From Dasyornis broadbenti (Eukaryota; Chordata; Aves; Passeriformes; Dasyornithidae), in NCBI GenBank assembly GCA_013397935.1, contig VZRN01004397.1:593009-657008 (forward strand): a stretch of 64,000 bases of DNA. Reading direction: 5' to 3'. Each line of letters opens with the position of its first letter. The stretch's first letter is position 1. Below are positions 36,801 through 50,600 of the stretch, piece by piece. The notes below the pieces were generated by a model that saw only the letters and a list, made by a program, of their open reading frames with translations, did not search any database and was not told where the DNA came from. A program made the translations under genes and the position numbers.

Positions 36801-38490
36801 TAAAGGCTGCAACTAATGGTAAAATATCTATTGCATGTATTTATTTTGAAACCTAGAGCAGAAACATAAAGTAGTATTCTGAGGTCTACCAGTATCTGTA
36901 TAGGTTACTGAAGAGAAATTTTCTTTGTAAAATGAATCATTAGTCAATTTTTGCTTTCTGAACAAAAATTTTTACATTGTGTGAGTGATATAGTAAATCA
37001 CTCTGACAAATCACTTTATTGAAGTCAAATTGGACATTTATAAATTAATAATAATCTTTATTTAACATAGAGCTTTGCTTGCCTCATGTAAAGTTCAGAA
37101 AAAAAATCATTTGTTCAGCTGTATTGTTATTAAAACACAAATGACACTTAAGTAGCATTGTGGCGGGTTTATTCATAATTGTGTTGTAAGACAAGAGTTT
37201 CTGTTGGCTTAGGAAAGTGAGTGCCCAAGGACATGTATATCAGAAATTTAATGAAATGATTATTAATTATTAACCGCTCAAGGGTAAAAATTAGATCTCA
37301 CCAGATAGTTAAAGAAGAGAATATTCCAGTCAGATAGAAGAGATTGAGAAAATTGCAATCACAAAACTGAATTAATTTAGATGAATACTGATAGCTGCTG
37401 CTGTGCTGCTTTCTGTAATTTTTCTTAAGACTGAAGACAAATTTCAACAAGGCTCCTGGAAGAAGTGTAGCAGAACCAGGATTCGAACATGGTGTCGCAG
37501 AAATACATAGAAGAAATGGGAATCAAGTTTGGCTCCGTGACTGGGCCACTCAGTGCATCTGGTAATGTTTTGAAAATCAGGTGTTTCATATATTAATTTT
37601 TACAAGAAGGGCAAGACAGACAGTGTACGTGCCCACCAGTGGAAATGAGAAGCTGCACCTGCGGACATGCTTACATTGGGGCATAGGAGTAAAGCCATCC
37701 ATATGTGCCTGCTGTTTCCATGCTGTTTCCATGTTTGACTTTCTCTTCCTGTGTTGGAAAGTATAGAGAAATACTCATAAAAACCCCTCAGGCAGTGACT
37801 GTGTGAATGTTAGAGAGGGGGTACTTCATTTGCCTCTGCCTCAACGAAAGTAAAATCCAGGGAAACACACCTTCTCAGTTGCAGGTCTTTCCCTTCTTTG
37901 GTTCCAAAGTTGCATATATTCCCTTTCTTTGGTTTAAAAACAGTGGAAGGTCGCCTATATTGCAAAATTTTAGTAACCCTGGATAGTAAATTCAGATCAA
38001 AAATCCTCAAAGCAGTTAATAAAATCACTGCAACAGACCTCCCACTGTTTCCTGCTGGGGCTCCTGAGAAAAATAATTAATCTCAAGCCTACTTATTTCA
38101 ACATTGTTCACTCAGTGAACAAATGTGTGGAAAAAAAAGACCTTCCTGAAATAATTACCTAGTCCACAGATTATAGTGCTGACTGAGAAAAGCACTTAGC
38201 CATAATGGAGATGACAGACCATTTTTGTTACCATTTTCCTAGTGTAGATTTCCCAAGATGAAGAGTTAAGGTCAAAAGCTGATGTCTGTGAGAAGGTGTA
38301 TTATTACCATTGGTATTATTTTAATTTTTGTGGTAATATTTAGGAACTTGTGAAAATCAGGATTCCACTTTGCTAAGTACAAAGTAATGAAGAGACTGGC
38401 TCTTTCTTTAAGTGGTTTACATTATAAGTCCAGCCAAATAATGAGCAGCTGAGTTCTATTTGGGGGAAAAAAAAAAAAAAAATTGGTTGT
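33813..38490. other. Unique AT-rich noncoding DNA
   Basis: About 4.7 kb. It includes a purine-rich, G-run-containing part (34540-34760), short CA runs near 34928 and 35100, the tRNA-box-containing segment at 37419-37563 and an A16 run (38467-38482) just before the next CR1. No gene was recognised. Confidence 0.5.
37419..37563 (-). other. Segment with tRNA-like A- and B-box motifs
   Basis: On the minus strand, TGGCCCAGTCA (37538-37548) matches the pol III A-box pattern at 10 of 11 positions, and GTTCGAATCC (37479-37488) matches the B-box. They lie about 50 bp apart, a spacing like tRNA-Ser/Leu or a tRNA-derived SINE. However, the flanking seven-base acceptor strands do not pair, so this is not a working tRNA. 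On the plus strand the same bases form an open frame from 37419 to a TAA at about 37561-37563, preceded by a pyrimidine-rich stretch ending AAG. An exon is therefore an alternative reading. Neither reading is secure. Confidence 0.3.
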
Positions 38491-38612
38491 AGAATCATAG
38501 AATGGCCTGGGTTGGAAGGGATCTTAAAAATCATCTCGTTCTGATCCTCCTGCCATGGGCAGGACCACCTTCCACAAGACCAGATTGCTCAAATCCCCAT
38601 CCATCCTGGCCT
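38491..38612 (-). mobile_element. CR1 LINE 3' end fragment
   Basis: The plus strand opens agaatcatagaatgg, followed by ctgggttggaagggatctta and tgccatgggcagg. This is the reverse complement of a standard CR1 3' terminus, so the element is on the minus strand. The match fades at about 38612, after catcctggcctta. The A16 run at 38467-38482 lies 8 bp from the element's 3' end and may have been the insertion target. Confidence 0.93.
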
Positions 38613-41600
38613 TAGTGACTCCTTCACTGAGAATGAAGACAGCATTACCAAAATAGTGACATGAGCCCTGTAGTTGGGTAGGTTGTGGGCCAGGTCATGG
38701 CCAAGCCTGTCCATCTGCAGGGAGGGAAGCAGAGCTGTCTCTGTGGCGTGGTTGCATTCCGAGTCTGCATCAGTGAACAAGATCTGCAAAATAGGTGGGA
38801 AACAGGCAGATTCATGGATTTATTGTTGTCACTGTAGGACATAAGAAACCCCTTGCACAATATTTTTCAGAACAAGCAATTGTTGTTCCATTATGGGAGA
38901 CATAATAACAACATCTTGCATCAGCTGTAGAAAGAAGGCACTGCTGCCCAATCCAGTGTTTCTGTCCAATCCAAGCCTAAGGACTTGGTACTTGGGAAAC
39001 GTTCCTCACTTCCAGTTTCTTATCATTCTCATCTCTCTTCTTGCTGTACTATTGTCCAGAAATAAAACAGAAATAAATGCACAGGTTTCTCAGTATGCCC
39101 ATGTGCCTGTTTGATACTTACCTTGTGGGGTGTGTGATTTGATTTTTGGGTAAGAGCATCTATCTCATAGAGCAGTGCCTCTGCAGTGAGGAGCTCTGTG
39201 CCATGTTCTGATGAAGGCAGCTGGATGTTTTTGTGACTTTTAATAAGTTTCTCTAAGGTTTGATTCTTCCCTCATCTAAAAGAACAGCAGGCAATTCTTA
39301 CTTGGTTTGGGAAGCCTGTAAAGGAGGCTTAAAATCATAGACTAGGCAGCAGTGTAGCAGAGCAGGTTTAAAATCATCGTGCAGTGTCTGTTCCCTCAGC
39401 AGCAGGAGCCACAAAGGTGAGCAGTGTGACATGTGGTGGTGCCCTGCTGGTGAAGGGGTTGTGCCACACTCCGGTGAAGGCTGCACCATCCAGCACAGGA
39501 GCTCTGGCAGCTGAGGCTGTCAGTGTGTGGGACAGTGTTTGTGTGCTGAGGCACCTACAGGCACCATGGCCGAGGGTCATTTTTTAAAGGCTGTTCTGAA
39601 ACCACATTGGACTACACAACAAAAAAACCCATTTCATTTGGAAATACTTATTTGTAGGCAAGTGAGCTGTGAAAATATAAATCTCTTGATAAACTCTCTC
39701 TGCTGTATTGACATTGATGGTACACAAGGCAGTTTCTTGCTGTGCTCTTTTCTTTCAGGGAAACCAGAAAATCCCAGGAAATATTCTGTTTCTCTTTAAA
39801 GCACAGTACTAATGATCTTGTTTGTACAAGTTTACATCTGACAGGAGCAACTTTGTGTTTGCAGATGTTCCATTCCTCTTGCTAAATAAGTTTTAGCAGT
39901 AACTCATTTGAAATTGAACAGGAGACCTGTAGCAGCATGCTATAAATTAACGATTAATTCAGAAGATCATTTTTTGAATGCTAGAATTTCAAAACAATTA
40001 ACTTAATAATGATTTTTCTTATTGGTTCCATCCTCAATACATAAACTGCTCATTACATCTTCTTGTTGTCTATTGATCCATCTATTATACCAGTTTATTC
40101 CATTCTCCTACTTACCAATTGCACCCACGAGCCTGAATTTATTGGAACAGTTAAATGACATTTAATGCACTGTAGCTGGGAAACTGATCCAGTAGACAAA
40201 TCTATTATTATACTAATGGAGTTTTTTGAATTACATATTGCTAGGCTCAGTGTTATCTTCCATGTTATTCTCAAATCCAGTGACAGGTGGAATAGTTTAA
40301 TATCTTCTGAGCTGTGTAGAGTTTTGGTCTGTTTGCTTAATGAACCGATGGTTTCAGATATTGTTTTCCTTTATTTCTAAAGAAGCTTAAATGTTTAAAA
40401 CAGTCATAAGCAAAGCAAGCAAGCTGCAAAATTGTTCTGGACTATGGAGGCAATTTTCCTTTCAGAAATTTGAGGAAGCAGCAGTGCACTGCCCCAGTTC
40501 CGGAAAAAAATCAGAATAAAATTACCTGGAAAAATCTGTCTAGTAACAGAAACCAATACTAATATGAATGAGTACAGCTCACCTAATTTCTCTGGAATTA
40601 TGAAATTAAAAACTGAATTCTGTCTATGGATTGAAAGTTACACCATTTTGGAGAAGTCAGAAAAACCTCACTCTGGAGGGACATGCTCTGTCTTTGCTGA
40701 GAAGCAAGAATTAATGCCTTAATGTAATTATTAAAAAGAAACATTGAATCTCTGATATTCCTGACTGAAATCACTGATGACTACTTTTGACTAGGACTTC
40801 AAGTAAGTTTGAAGATGGTTAAGCAAACCTCAGTCCACCAAATCTTTTTCAATTCAAGGAATTCTTACGAAATTCAACTGGCAGTCTCATTGGAGAACAC
40901 TTTGCTTGCTGGAGGGTGCAAGGTGCAATTCATGCCTTGTCACCATTCTCCTCTAGATGAACAAATGCAGGATGACCATACTTGTTCTCTCTAGCGAATA
41001 AGCAAACAGAAGCTGCCAGACAGCAGAAAACTACGAGAACCAGTTTCTCTGCAGTTGAGTAACATCTCTCATGTTTCTGGGCACACGAGCAATGAAACAC
41101 TTAATTATGTCTGGCTTTTTAGTTATAGGAAGAGATGATGGCTCACCTTATTCTTTGTACCATCAACAAGAAGACGAATATCTCTGGGAATAAGGGAGTT
41201 TTACCTGTAAATATAGTAAATATATTGTTAGCAATATTAGCTTAGTTCTTCCTGTTCTAAGGGAAGAAATCATGCCATCAAGCTCTGCTGCTGAGGCCCA
41301 ATATAGTATGCAGTTAATAAAATCCTTTGCAGAGGTGACAAAACCTCCCGTGAGTGTGTGAGCTATCCATGCAATCCTTGTGCTTTTCCTTTGTAACAGA
41401 GCTTTTCATTCTTTTGCGCTCTGCATTCACGGAAGGGGTTTGAATCCCCCTCCTTTGCATAGCAGCAGGCTCTTGGCTCCTCACTGATGCTGGAGTGGGG
41501 AGACTGCTGCACAAAGGAATTCCAAGAGCCTTTCATTTTCATGATCCAGTGGCACAGTTATTCAGCTCCTCTTCTCTTGATGAACTGGCTTTGTCAAGGA

Positions 41601-44600
41601 AGAGGGGTTATCTCAACAGCCGCAGCCTATGACGCACTGTCTGCCTACATGCTTTGTCACTGAGCCCGAAAAGAATCTATTACCAGAGTCAACAGTTGTC
41701 TTGTATTGCCATGAGTCCTACAGCAGTCTGTTTGGAGAAAATGAGGTTGGGAGTCACCTTCCCCCTGTCCCCCGGCCTTTATTTACAGGGAACATTCTGC
41801 TGGGGTGTCAAGAGAAACCACAAGCCATATTAGAAAACAGACCAGAGACCTTGCTTAGGGTTCATCAGTGAGCTGAGTGAGACAGCAGACTTTGATTTGC
41901 ACTTTTCTGAAAACTGAATAAACTTACCCCATGGATCATGTGCTGTTGTGAAATGGGATACACCTGTCCAAGAATATTTAATCTTTTCAAAAATTTCCGT
42001 TATTTTTACTTCTGCAATTGTTTCCTTTCCTGTCACATACTTTTTACTGAAATGACACAGCTACTCTCCCAGTAATAACTCCCCTGAAGGCATTTCACAA
42101 GCTCTTGAATATCTGAGTTCTTAGTATGAACTGCCCTGGACCTTTTAAGGAGTTTACTCCTACAGGATACAGAACTGACCAAAGGAGATTTACAGTAATT
42201 CTTTGCAAGCATAGAGAAAGTGAGTCTTTGGGTAAGCTATCTCAAATTAGCATTATTGTGAGCTTGGCAGATATTAGTAATGTAATTACCTTTCCCACAA
42301 TCACTTATTCTAATTTAAGTGTATAAACTTACCTTTTCTCTGCTAAAGGAGACCTAATTATCATCTCCATGGATATGTTTTAGGTTTGCAGTCCAGAATC
42401 ATTTGCTTTTACTTTTAGTTAAAATATCAAAAAATGAGGTTGCAAGTACATATAACTTTCCTGTGGTTTGTCATGAGCAGTCTTGCTTAATCGTAGGAAT
42501 ATTCAGATGTGGTTCTCTGATTAATTCTGATTTTCTTTGTAAGAAAATAACTCTGGAATTTACACAAAATGTCAATGCAGTCCAGTAGTGGAGGTCATCC
42601 AAACCCTGAAGATACAGTGAGTATGACATTAAATATCTATCTCAGCCTGGTCAAATGCCGGAACAGGTTTAAAAAGGAGGATCCTCATAGTGCTTTTTTT
42701 TTTGTTTTGTTTTCTACTTTGAATTGTTGCAAATCTTGGTCTCTGGTATTTTTTTCCGATCTAAATTACTATACTGCTAGTGCCACTAGGAACTATTGGT
42801 GAGTAAAGAAAATCAAAATGGCTTTTCTGTGACATTAAAGATGACTTTTTAAAAAAGGAGTTATAAACTGTCTAGGAATCCCTATAAACCTCTGTTAGAT
42901 GAATTATGAAATAGATTCCAGTACCAGGAACTTGGCAAGAGTTTGACCCAAATTATTTCAGTGCAACCTTGGTGATGGAAATCAAAAATAAATTTATCCA
43001 GGAGAGGACTGAATTATTTGTTATGGTTGGTTTTATGTAGAGTTTTTTTCTTTTTAATGAACAATTCTCGAGCAATAAATGTAATATAAGTAATAATATA
43101 AGTACAGAAGTACAGACTACTGCTTTTGTTGACAGTACATTTCTTCCACTTCCTATAGAGCACCTGGTGTGATTTCCCTTCCCAGTTTTTAAGAAAAGCT
43201 TTCACTGACTTTGTTATCAACAGTCATTGATTTTTGGTGGTTAAGATGCTTAGCATGAGGACATGCTTGATACATTTGGGGGCTGAGCTGTTCCAATAAC
43301 CCTAGATTTAAAATGCCTCCCTGACCATGAGGGAGAGCGAGATATATGACACCTCCCAGCTGTTGGGTAGATGCTGTAGTCAGCATTCTTCTCTCACATG
43401 AGCACTAAATGTTTATGTTTGTATTTGCATAGAGTGCCACTTGTGAATGGTGAGTATGGTAATTTCCCATTGTTATTTGATTAATTGTCTGAGCACCAGG
43501 GTTATTCTCAGGACTTTTTAGGTAACTCTTGTATATTCCCTGATTGGCATATCTGATAAATTCAGTAATTAAACTGTATGGTGCTATATGTGCAATCACT
43601 TAATTTTATCTGTCCCATTTGCTTATCTGTGTCTCCCTCAAAGCTCTGAGTGTGGATGAGAGAACTGCTGAGTGTTCAATACGGTGACATTTATGTGTCT
43701 ATCTGTGAAGCTTACTAAATTTCCATCCTTTCACTGCCACCTTTACTCACTCACCTCAATCACAAACCAGTCCACTGCATTTGAGAAAAAGCAAATGTAA
43801 TTGGCACTCCCAAATAAGACTCTTTCTGCTATAAATATATCCCTTTCTGCAGTTTGTGTTGTTTTCCTTTCTGCCCTCAAGTCAAAATGGTATTTCAATA
43901 TTATATTTGAGAAAGCTAGTGATTTTGCCAACTCTTTCTAGCTTTTTATCACCATTACTTTCAAATCCAGATGGGCCAGTCAGTTTAGGATAGACACAGT
44001 TTACTCAAATTACAAAAATAAGAAAAGTCGTATGACTAATTTTTTATCTTTATTCTGCAGTGCTACTTTCCCAAAGTCAAAAGCAGCCTGGAGTGCATTC
44101 TAAAATAATAGGAGAGGTCTTCATGTAAGCTGCACTAGTTGATTTGTTAGGGAAGGTATTCTGTTCCAACTTATAGCCAGTAAAAAATTCTAATTTGTCA
44201 AAAAAAGGAACAGTTTCATTTTTTTTGTTTTTTTTGGTCACTCATTCACATCTGAAAGTGGTCATAGGAATATTTTTTATAAAGACTTGCCTGAGGAATA
44301 AATAGTTAAGAACAAGGCAGATTAAGTTGCCAAGTAACTGGCAGAAATAACTGGAAATTACTGCGCAGTTGAATGTGAATTGCTTATTTATATTGTCTTC
44401 TTTTATTTGCATTGTAATTTTACACTTCCTGTATAGAAGAAAGTGGAAGAAATTGTTCTGTAAGCTAGATTTAGATACAAACCCACTTCAAAACTATCTT
44501 CCTTTTGGTGTTATTATTTCATTTATTAACTGCTGTTCTTCAGATTCAGATTGCTTCACTGGTTTTACCTCTTCTTTGTGGTAACTTTTTTTTTGCAATT

Positions 44601-46876
44601 CTAGCTTTGGAAGACCCATGTGCATGGCATCATCTCATACCTGTTGCAGAACAGCCATTGTTTTAACTTGTCTTATGCTGAAGTCTAGGACTTTCTTGCT
44701 GTCTTCTGTTCCAACTGTGGAGAGTCAATGGGATGCCGAAATAAGTGAACAGTCATCATTTTGGCATAGCTCTACTCTACAAGAAAGTGTAGGAATTTGA
44801 TTAGCGTTATGAAAATGCTGGGAGAACCACCCTCATGGGCTGCAGTGTCCCCTCTGTGGCCCCTAAGTGAGACTCATGTGAAACACCAAAAGATGCCAGG
44901 CTCTGTCACTGTTGAGTTTTGTCATGTCTATTAGAATCCATCAGGGATAGAGTGTTCGGTGCATGGATCATACTGCTCAACATCAGCCTAAAAATGATGG
45001 TAGAACTGACTTCTGATGGGTAAAGGCATAACATGGGTAAAGACTGTGTGAATCTAATCAAAATTTCAAAGGCTGAGAGAAGATAAACCAAAACCTACCT
45101 CAATAATAATAGAAGCTCCATAATTTGCGGTGGCTGTGCAGAGGTTTGCTGTTAGCACCTCCACCAAAACAGGTTATATTTGTGGGAAAATTAGAGATTT
45201 GTGTGGGTGCAGCAGAAGAGAAATGCATGAGACAGCAGTAGCGAAACTGTGTGGAAACACAATATGTACTATAGCCCTTCCCAATTAGTCTAAATGGAAG
45301 ATTGCAGTGCGAAATAACTTTCAAACTTAGATAAACTGTAACACATACTCTGATGTTAATATCATGCTGAACTTTATGAAGTTCATAAAATGTATTGTTG
45401 GAACTAATTAATATGCTTCCTTTTTTTAATACTCTAAAGACCTCAAGTTAGTCGTTTGGTAATTAGGCTGTGTTTCGTATTAAGATACAAACTGGAGATA
45501 ATTAGAAGTGCTGAGATACCATGCAGGTTAAATGGGCACCATTATTTGAGCTATTTAATGCATTTTAGTGGTAGCTGATAAAGTGCAAAGTAAGCTGGAC
45601 AGAGAGATCCTTTTCCATTATACATTACATCTGTAGGCATAAATAGAGTTACATTTTTCTACTCCAGGTAAAAGAGACTGAAACTCTTCATAAGAAGCTA
45701 CAAAAAGTAATCGACTACTGCTGACAGTGGCATCTTCTCATGACTAGGTGTGTTAGGCTTTTCAGGAATGAGCTGTCGTTTTGTACTTTGTGCTGGGGTT
45801 AAAAAGAAAGGTAATTTTTAACAATGCCGGACCATGTCAAATTGCTTCCAGAAATCCCAGTTTCTTAATTTTCAGGAGTTTAAATTGAACTGCCTGTATC
45901 TTTTACTGCCTACTTTCTGTTCCAACTTCCTCTGCTGCCAAAAGGTATTCAGCTCTTTCTGAGGTTTGTGTCAAGAAGTGCTTTAATACAGTCTGATGTC
46001 AAATACAGGCTATGGGCTGCACATGCTCTGCAGTATAAATAACAACAAAGGTACAGAAATTTTAAAATATAGCAACAAAAATTTCAGAACAATTTGCATG
46101 CTATCTGTTCCAGACAAGTTTTCTAAATTTTGGACACTCATGCCTTGCAAATCAAACACTTTCAGTATTTCAAGTAAAAAAAAGTACTTATAAATGAAAG
46201 CAGTAGGGATAACCTGGTATTTTGGAGAACGTTGAGAAAGGATTTTTCTGCCAACATCTCCAACTACTCCACCTAACTACTGTTTCTAGCAAATTTTCCT
46301 TTGTGTTACCTTGTCTCTGGTGCTTAGAACATATTTTTCTGAAGGGGTATTTTGCAAGTCCCTATAGGGAACGGAAAAGACAACAAAATCTCATTTGTTG
46401 CAATAGCTTTTTTGCCATGTTTGAGGAGAAATGAAAACTGATGCTGGCCTGTTCTGAAAACAGTAGCTTGCTGAGGAAAGGGAGACCTCCAGTCCTAGTG
46501 ATCTCATAATACCGAAGAAAAGAAAAATTGTTTCCAGTATCAAATTATATAATATTTAGAGGCAGGTGCCCTTTGGGTAGGATTTTAATTTAAATTGCTG
46601 CATGGGAATCTCTCCTTGCAAGGGAAATAGTTCATGTGTAGACTGTGCTTGAGCAGAGTACATTCTTCCTATGACCTTTTTGGTGCATGTAATGAGGAGA
46701 AGCTCTTACTGGCTAGTGGTAAATATGAGATAAATGGAATGAAAAAGTTCTGGTCCTGATTTGAGTATCTTTTACAGTTGCAGAGGGCGCTTAACAAAAA
46801 AGTTGAGTGTTATTTGAACCTAGAGTAAAAGACTTGTGTGATTTATATATTCAGGATCGAGTTTATGGATTGAACT
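38613..46876. other. Unique AT-rich noncoding DNA
   Basis: About 8.3 kb with no named gene. The part 39360-39580 is locally G+C-rich and open in several frames, with a favourable start context at 39566-39570 (accATGGcc). The rest is AT-rich with short, unremarkable open frames. Confidence 0.5.
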
Positions 46877-47600
46877 GTCACAGAATGGGTCAGGTTGGAA
46901 GGGACCACAGTGAGTCATATGGTCCAACCTCCCTGCTCAAGCAGGGACATCCTAGAGCACATAGCATAGGATTGCATCCAGAGAGTTCTTGAATATCCAG
47001 ACTGAGGAAGACTCTACAACTTCTCTGGGCAATCTGTTCCAGTGCTTGGTCACCCACAAGGTAGGGAAGCTCTTCCTCATACTTCTCATACTCAGGTGGA
47101 ACTTCCCATGCATCAGTTTCTGCCCATTGCCTCTTGTTCTGCTGTTTGGCGCCCCCAAGGAGAGCCTGGATCCAGCCACTTGACACCCACCCTTAGGTGT
47201 TTTACACATTAATGAAGTCGCCTCTTCTCGAGGCTGAACAGCCCAGCTCCCTCAGCCTTTTCTTGTAAGAGAGATGTTCCAGACCCCTGAACCAACTCAG
47301 TAGCTCTCCACTGGACCCACTTGAGGAGCTCCATGTCTCTCCTGTACTGTGGAGCCCGGAATTGGACACAGCACTCCAGATGTGGCCTCACCAGGGCTGA
47401 GAGGAGCCAGATCACACCCCTTGACCTGCTGTCAATGCTATTCCCATTGCACTCCAGGACACCAATTGGCCTTCTTCCCCACCAGTGCACTGCTGGCTCA
47501 TGGACTGCTTGTTGTCTACCAGGACACTCAGGTCCTTCTCTGCAGCACTGCTGCTTTTGTATTCCGGCAGGTGTGTACTGGTTGACATCACACTTGAAAG
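46877..47600 (-). mobile_element. CR1 LINE, 3' half with C-terminal ORF2
   Basis: The plus strand starts tcacagaatgggtcaggttgg, the reverse complement of a CR1 3' terminus. It then runs leftward to rightward through the 3' UTR and into the ORF2 C-terminal region. Conserved CR1 blocks on the plus strand include caatctgttccagtgcttgg (47030-47049), gaggctgaacagcccagctcc (near 47230) and ctccatgtctctcctgtact (near 47330). The 5' truncation is near 47600. It belongs to the same subfamily as the copy at 19885-20120. Confidence 0.94.
46890..47490 (-). pseudogene. CR1 ORF2 C-terminal remnant, frameshifted
   Basis: Minus-strand translation gives the usual C-terminal CR1 ORF2 sequence in two frames. 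The first piece (47490 down to 47209) includes ALVRPHLECCVQFRAPQYRR and ends GLFSLEKRRLH. The second piece (47209 down to 46952) includes SRTRGNGQKLMHGKF, HWNRLPREVVESSS and a terminal LDAILCYVL. A frameshift near 47209 separates them. This region follows the reverse-transcriptase catalytic core, which is missing because of the 5' truncation. It cannot make an active enzyme. Confidence 0.9.
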
Positions 47601-50600
47601 ATAAAGAGAAGATTAGCTGTTAACTTTCTTAACAAGTTTTTTGTAACTGTGGGTGCAATAAAATCCACTTTATTTGTCCTTGAGAACTTCAGGAAAGAAA
47701 CAAGTTGTTCCCCTCTTTCTGTGCATAGGAAAAATTAGAAGATATGGTCCCAGAATGATCATGAAAAGCAAAACAAGTGAGTCTAAAGAGTGTCTTATAA
47801 CCTTTTACATCATGGCATTCTTTGCACTAGTACATTGTGACTTGGACTGTGTATGCATCATGGTTGATTAAAGGAAGGATTTGTAATTGTGAAGCAGTTC
47901 AGAGATATGTCTCGAAGGGAAATCAGTGAATTGCAACTTATGCAAACCCTTCTTTCATCAAGCCTGATCAGTTTTTGTTGTGTGGATAACACAAACCTAA
48001 CCTTTATGGTGGTAGCTGAGACCAAGCTATCAGTGGAAATGTGGTGGTCTGTAACTGCTGAGATAGTATTGAGAAATGACTGGAAGTATCCAAAAATATT
48101 GATAGTGGAACAGACTGTGGGATCCATGTAGTCATCCCAAGCTGGGGAAAGAGGAAAACTCTATACTCTGAAAAAACTGGAGCAAAAAAGGGTTGTCTTC
48201 AGCAGCTGAAAGTTGGTGTGGTTTGAGAGAGTGATGTCTTACGTAAAACCGACAAATGCCAGATCAATGCCATATAGGCACAGATTCTAGATTTCAGTTC
48301 TGCTATCTTACACCTATCAAAACAACTTCTACTAAAGGCAAGAAAAATTTGGAAGAGCATTTACAAGTAGATTTTTTTTTCCCCTGAAATTAAAGATGTG
48401 CTTTTGGTTGGTTGTTCTACCCTTTTTTTTTTAAATGAAAAAATTACTTAAAACCATCATGCAAATTTGCATTACATTTGCATTGAGTAATTTAAAGTCC
48501 ATGGGAAAAAATAATTTATCTGTGGTTTTTGAAAAATCTTCTTGTTGAGATATATTGTTGTTAAAAATATTAGCTCTGTAATGTGTAGGAACAGTTGAAA
48601 TGAAAATATCTTGAGTAAACATTGCAGAATTTTGGTAGTGTTTATGAATTTTTATAGATATATTCACATATCTAGGATCTTAATAAGTACTGCCACTTTT
48701 TCTGCAAAAATCAAAAAATGAAATCAAATTCTATTTACTATTGGTCAATAAGGAATGATACAGCATTTGACTTGGTAGTCAGTCTTGTGCATGGGGAGCC
48801 CAGTGGAAATTGGTAAGACCTAAAAGTCGTGAATTTTGGCCAGTCTACTCATTGTATCTAATTTAAAATAACTGTGGGAAATACGTGTTAGTTATCTTAT
48901 TCAAAGCTTTCAAAATCACAGTCATGCAATTATCTTTGCCTAAAGATAACTAAGGAGGTGACTGTATTGTAATCTTGTCAGGTTAATTGGAAAAATAATA
49001 AGAACATCCTAGTGCTATTAGAACTATTGTTTGTGAAGTTTTTGTTATGTCTACACATATCTAAGTCAACAGATTTAGAAAAAAATAATAAATATCATTT
49101 AGCTTTTTTTATATCTGTAGTTTATCTCAGTCACAGTCACAGTATTTTGTATCCTCAGTGATGTACACAATTCTCTCAAAGTCAAGCATCATGAAGTGTG
49201 TAGCTATGTTGGTACAGCAATAAAAGTCAGATCAGGTCAGGAAAAGATATTAGATCTTTCTAATTCAAGAACAGAAAGCTGACCTGTGCAGTTCATTACA
49301 CATTCTGGAGGAGAGTAGTGAGTCAAAGGAAAGTTTCCAAATGGTACCTCTGGGAATATTGAGAGCCACCAAGAGGAATACAAACAACTGGCAGTTCAGT
49401 TTATGCCATTCAATCTCCAGTCATTAATACAGTTTAGTGTACATAAGTAGGAGAAATATTCTTGTTATTATAGTGTTTTTAGGGGAATATTATAGATAAA
49501 GGCCTGAGTTGATTTTTTTTTTTCTTTTGAAAATGAAAATAAAAAACTTCCAAACCTAAGATTTCATAGAAAACATTTAGTATTCATGATGTGGGTGCTT
49601 TACTGCTTTTTTACTCTTAACTTACGGTTTAATGATCTATAATGGAGCCAAGCATGGAGTCAGAGCCCTAGAGAAGCAGAAGAAATGTGTCAGAGAGAGA
49701 AGCCCTCTGCTTTGGTGCCTCATGGATTTTGTGTATGAGTTGGGGCCATGGAGGGAGTCACTGTGCTGCATGGGGATGCAGCTCTAACAATTTCTTTTCC
49801 GCTGTTTCTGATTCTTTACTAATCATACACACACACTAAAGATGCTTCCCCTGTCTAAATAGAAAGAAACACATTCATTGAATCTGTCATCGCTAGTATA
49901 TTCAGTCATGTGTTTAATCAGGCTCTTACTTCTATCTTGCTGTTTTTCAGCCTGGCTGAAGGAGCAGAAAGCATTCATCATGTACATAAAAATGTAGAAT
50001 TGATGCCTGATGGATTGGCGTCTCACCAGTCTTCCCAATGTCACAATTTATTACGTTACCTTTCACATTCTCTTCTGCACATATATTCCTCCTGTATTTC
50101 TCTCTCCTGTATACATTCACTTCCTAGCTAAAACCAGATGACAAGCATGTAATACTGGATGTGTAAAGGAATTTATTTCTATATATGCTGCATTTTTCCC
50201 CATCAAGTGAGGGCATTACAGCAGATTAGAATGTTGCTTAATGTGGTGTAAAATTATTGCCATATGAGCAGTCAATTAACAAGATAAAATTCACAATGAT
50301 GCCTTAAAGGTGAAATGTGAGAGTTTTTAATAAAAAAGAAAACGTGAAAAAAAAATCCTGCCTGGTCCTCAAATCATCGTCAGAGTATACAGGCAAACAA
50401 CCATGACAAGTACATTTTATTATATATGCCTTAAAGAGCTCTTCCTTCATTACTGTTTTCTGAAGGCTTAATTGAGTGCGCATCCTCACTAAAGCTGAAA
50501 GAGTTTATGCAGGGAAGATGATTCCAGGAGGGTAGACCCAGAGCAGTACACTGTCACTGGGTGCAGAACTTACCTCTTGCATTCAGGTATTGGAAATTCA

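Noticed and set aside
37479..37548. A functional tRNA gene
   Set aside because: The seven-base strands where the acceptor stem should be do not pair, and no clear anticodon stem was found.
47321..47623. Plus-strand open frames of 78-100 codons
   Set aside because: They are antisense to the minus-strand CR1 ORF2 remnant and have no independent support.
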